Assembly (NCBI GenBank): GCA_026418755.1
Contig: JAOAAR010000062.1
Coordinates: forward strand, 3,148 to 8,588
Direction of reading: 5' to 3'
Origin: Planctomycetota bacterium
GTDB taxonomy: Bacteria > Planctomycetota > SKW154
Length of the DNA stretch: 5,441 nt
Both the position numbers and the translations under genes were made by a program. Positions 5,408-5,441 of the stretch are shown one piece after another. The first letter of the stretch is position 1; each line of letters opens with the position of its first letter. The notes under the pieces were generated by a model that was given only the letters and a program-made list of their open reading frames with translations, did no database searches and was not told where the DNA came from.

Positions 5408-5441
5408 CTGTCTCTTATACACATCTCCGAGCCCACGAGAC
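5408..5441 (+). other. Nextera sequencing adapter, not genomic
   Basis: The last 34 bases equal the reverse-complement Nextera transposase adapter: the 19-base mosaic end CTGTCTCTTATACACATCT (5408-5426) followed by CCGAGCCCACGAGAC (5427-5441). The match is exact and reaches the last base of the window. Translated in the frame of the preceding gene it gives LSLIHISEPTR, a false C-terminus seen in contaminated protein entries. It is an untrimmed library artefact and should be removed. Confidence 0.98.

Noticed and set aside
5408..5426. A Tn5-like mosaic end, suggesting a mobile-element terminus.
   Set aside because: It is followed by the Nextera adapter tail exactly up to the window end, so it is a library artefact, not a transposon.

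Overview
The window is a bacterial contig fragment with both ends cut. The 5' edge lies inside a bioF-like gene, and the last 34 bases are not genomic. They match the Illumina Nextera transposase adapter (19-bp mosaic end plus the read-2 side index-primer tail), so real sequence stops at base 5407. No rRNA, tRNA, CRISPR array or IS element was seen. Base composition looks moderate and even by eye. The gene content (biotin synthesis, an Rnf-type electron-transfer complex, MoaD-like sulfur carriers with an E1-like enzyme, and a secreted squalene-cyclase-fold repeat protein) suggests an uncultivated anaerobic or facultative bacterium. The repeat protein resembles secreted proteins common in Planctomycetota and related candidate phyla. 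This taxonomic reading is inference only.

Layout. (1) Bases 1-401, plus strand: C-terminal third of a BioF-type PLP enzyme. (2) Bases 402-481: short convergent gap with a weak possible terminator. (3) Bases 482-2228, minus strand: a tight four-gene operon read in the order E1-like ThiF/MoeB/HesA protein, MoaD-like protein, CutA, second MoaD-like protein. (4) Bases 2229-2437: divergent intergenic region with a good sigma-70-type promoter for the minus operon and a weaker one for the plus operon. (5) Bases 2438-3899, plus strand: rnfE then rnfA, without rnfC, D, G or B beside them. (6) Bases 3900-4063: intergenic region with an imperfect inverted repeat. (7) Bases 4064-5407, plus strand: 3'-truncated gene for an exported alpha/alpha-toroid (prenyltransferase/squalene-cyclase-like) repeat protein.

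How the genes may work together. In the minus operon the E1-like enzyme would adenylate the C-terminal Gly-Gly of one or both MoaD-like proteins, giving sulfur-carrier or modifier activity, probably for a molybdenum or tungsten pterin cofactor. CutA lies between the two carriers, which is unusual enough to note. RnfE and RnfA are the two homologous membrane subunits that share a membrane-embedded [2Fe-2S] cluster in Rnf complexes, and all four expected cysteines are present. The remaining subunits must be encoded elsewhere. Nothing here is clearly a new system. The best leads are the one-E1/two-carrier/CutA operon, the orphan rnfEA pair with a loop-expanded RnfA, and the inverted-repeat element.
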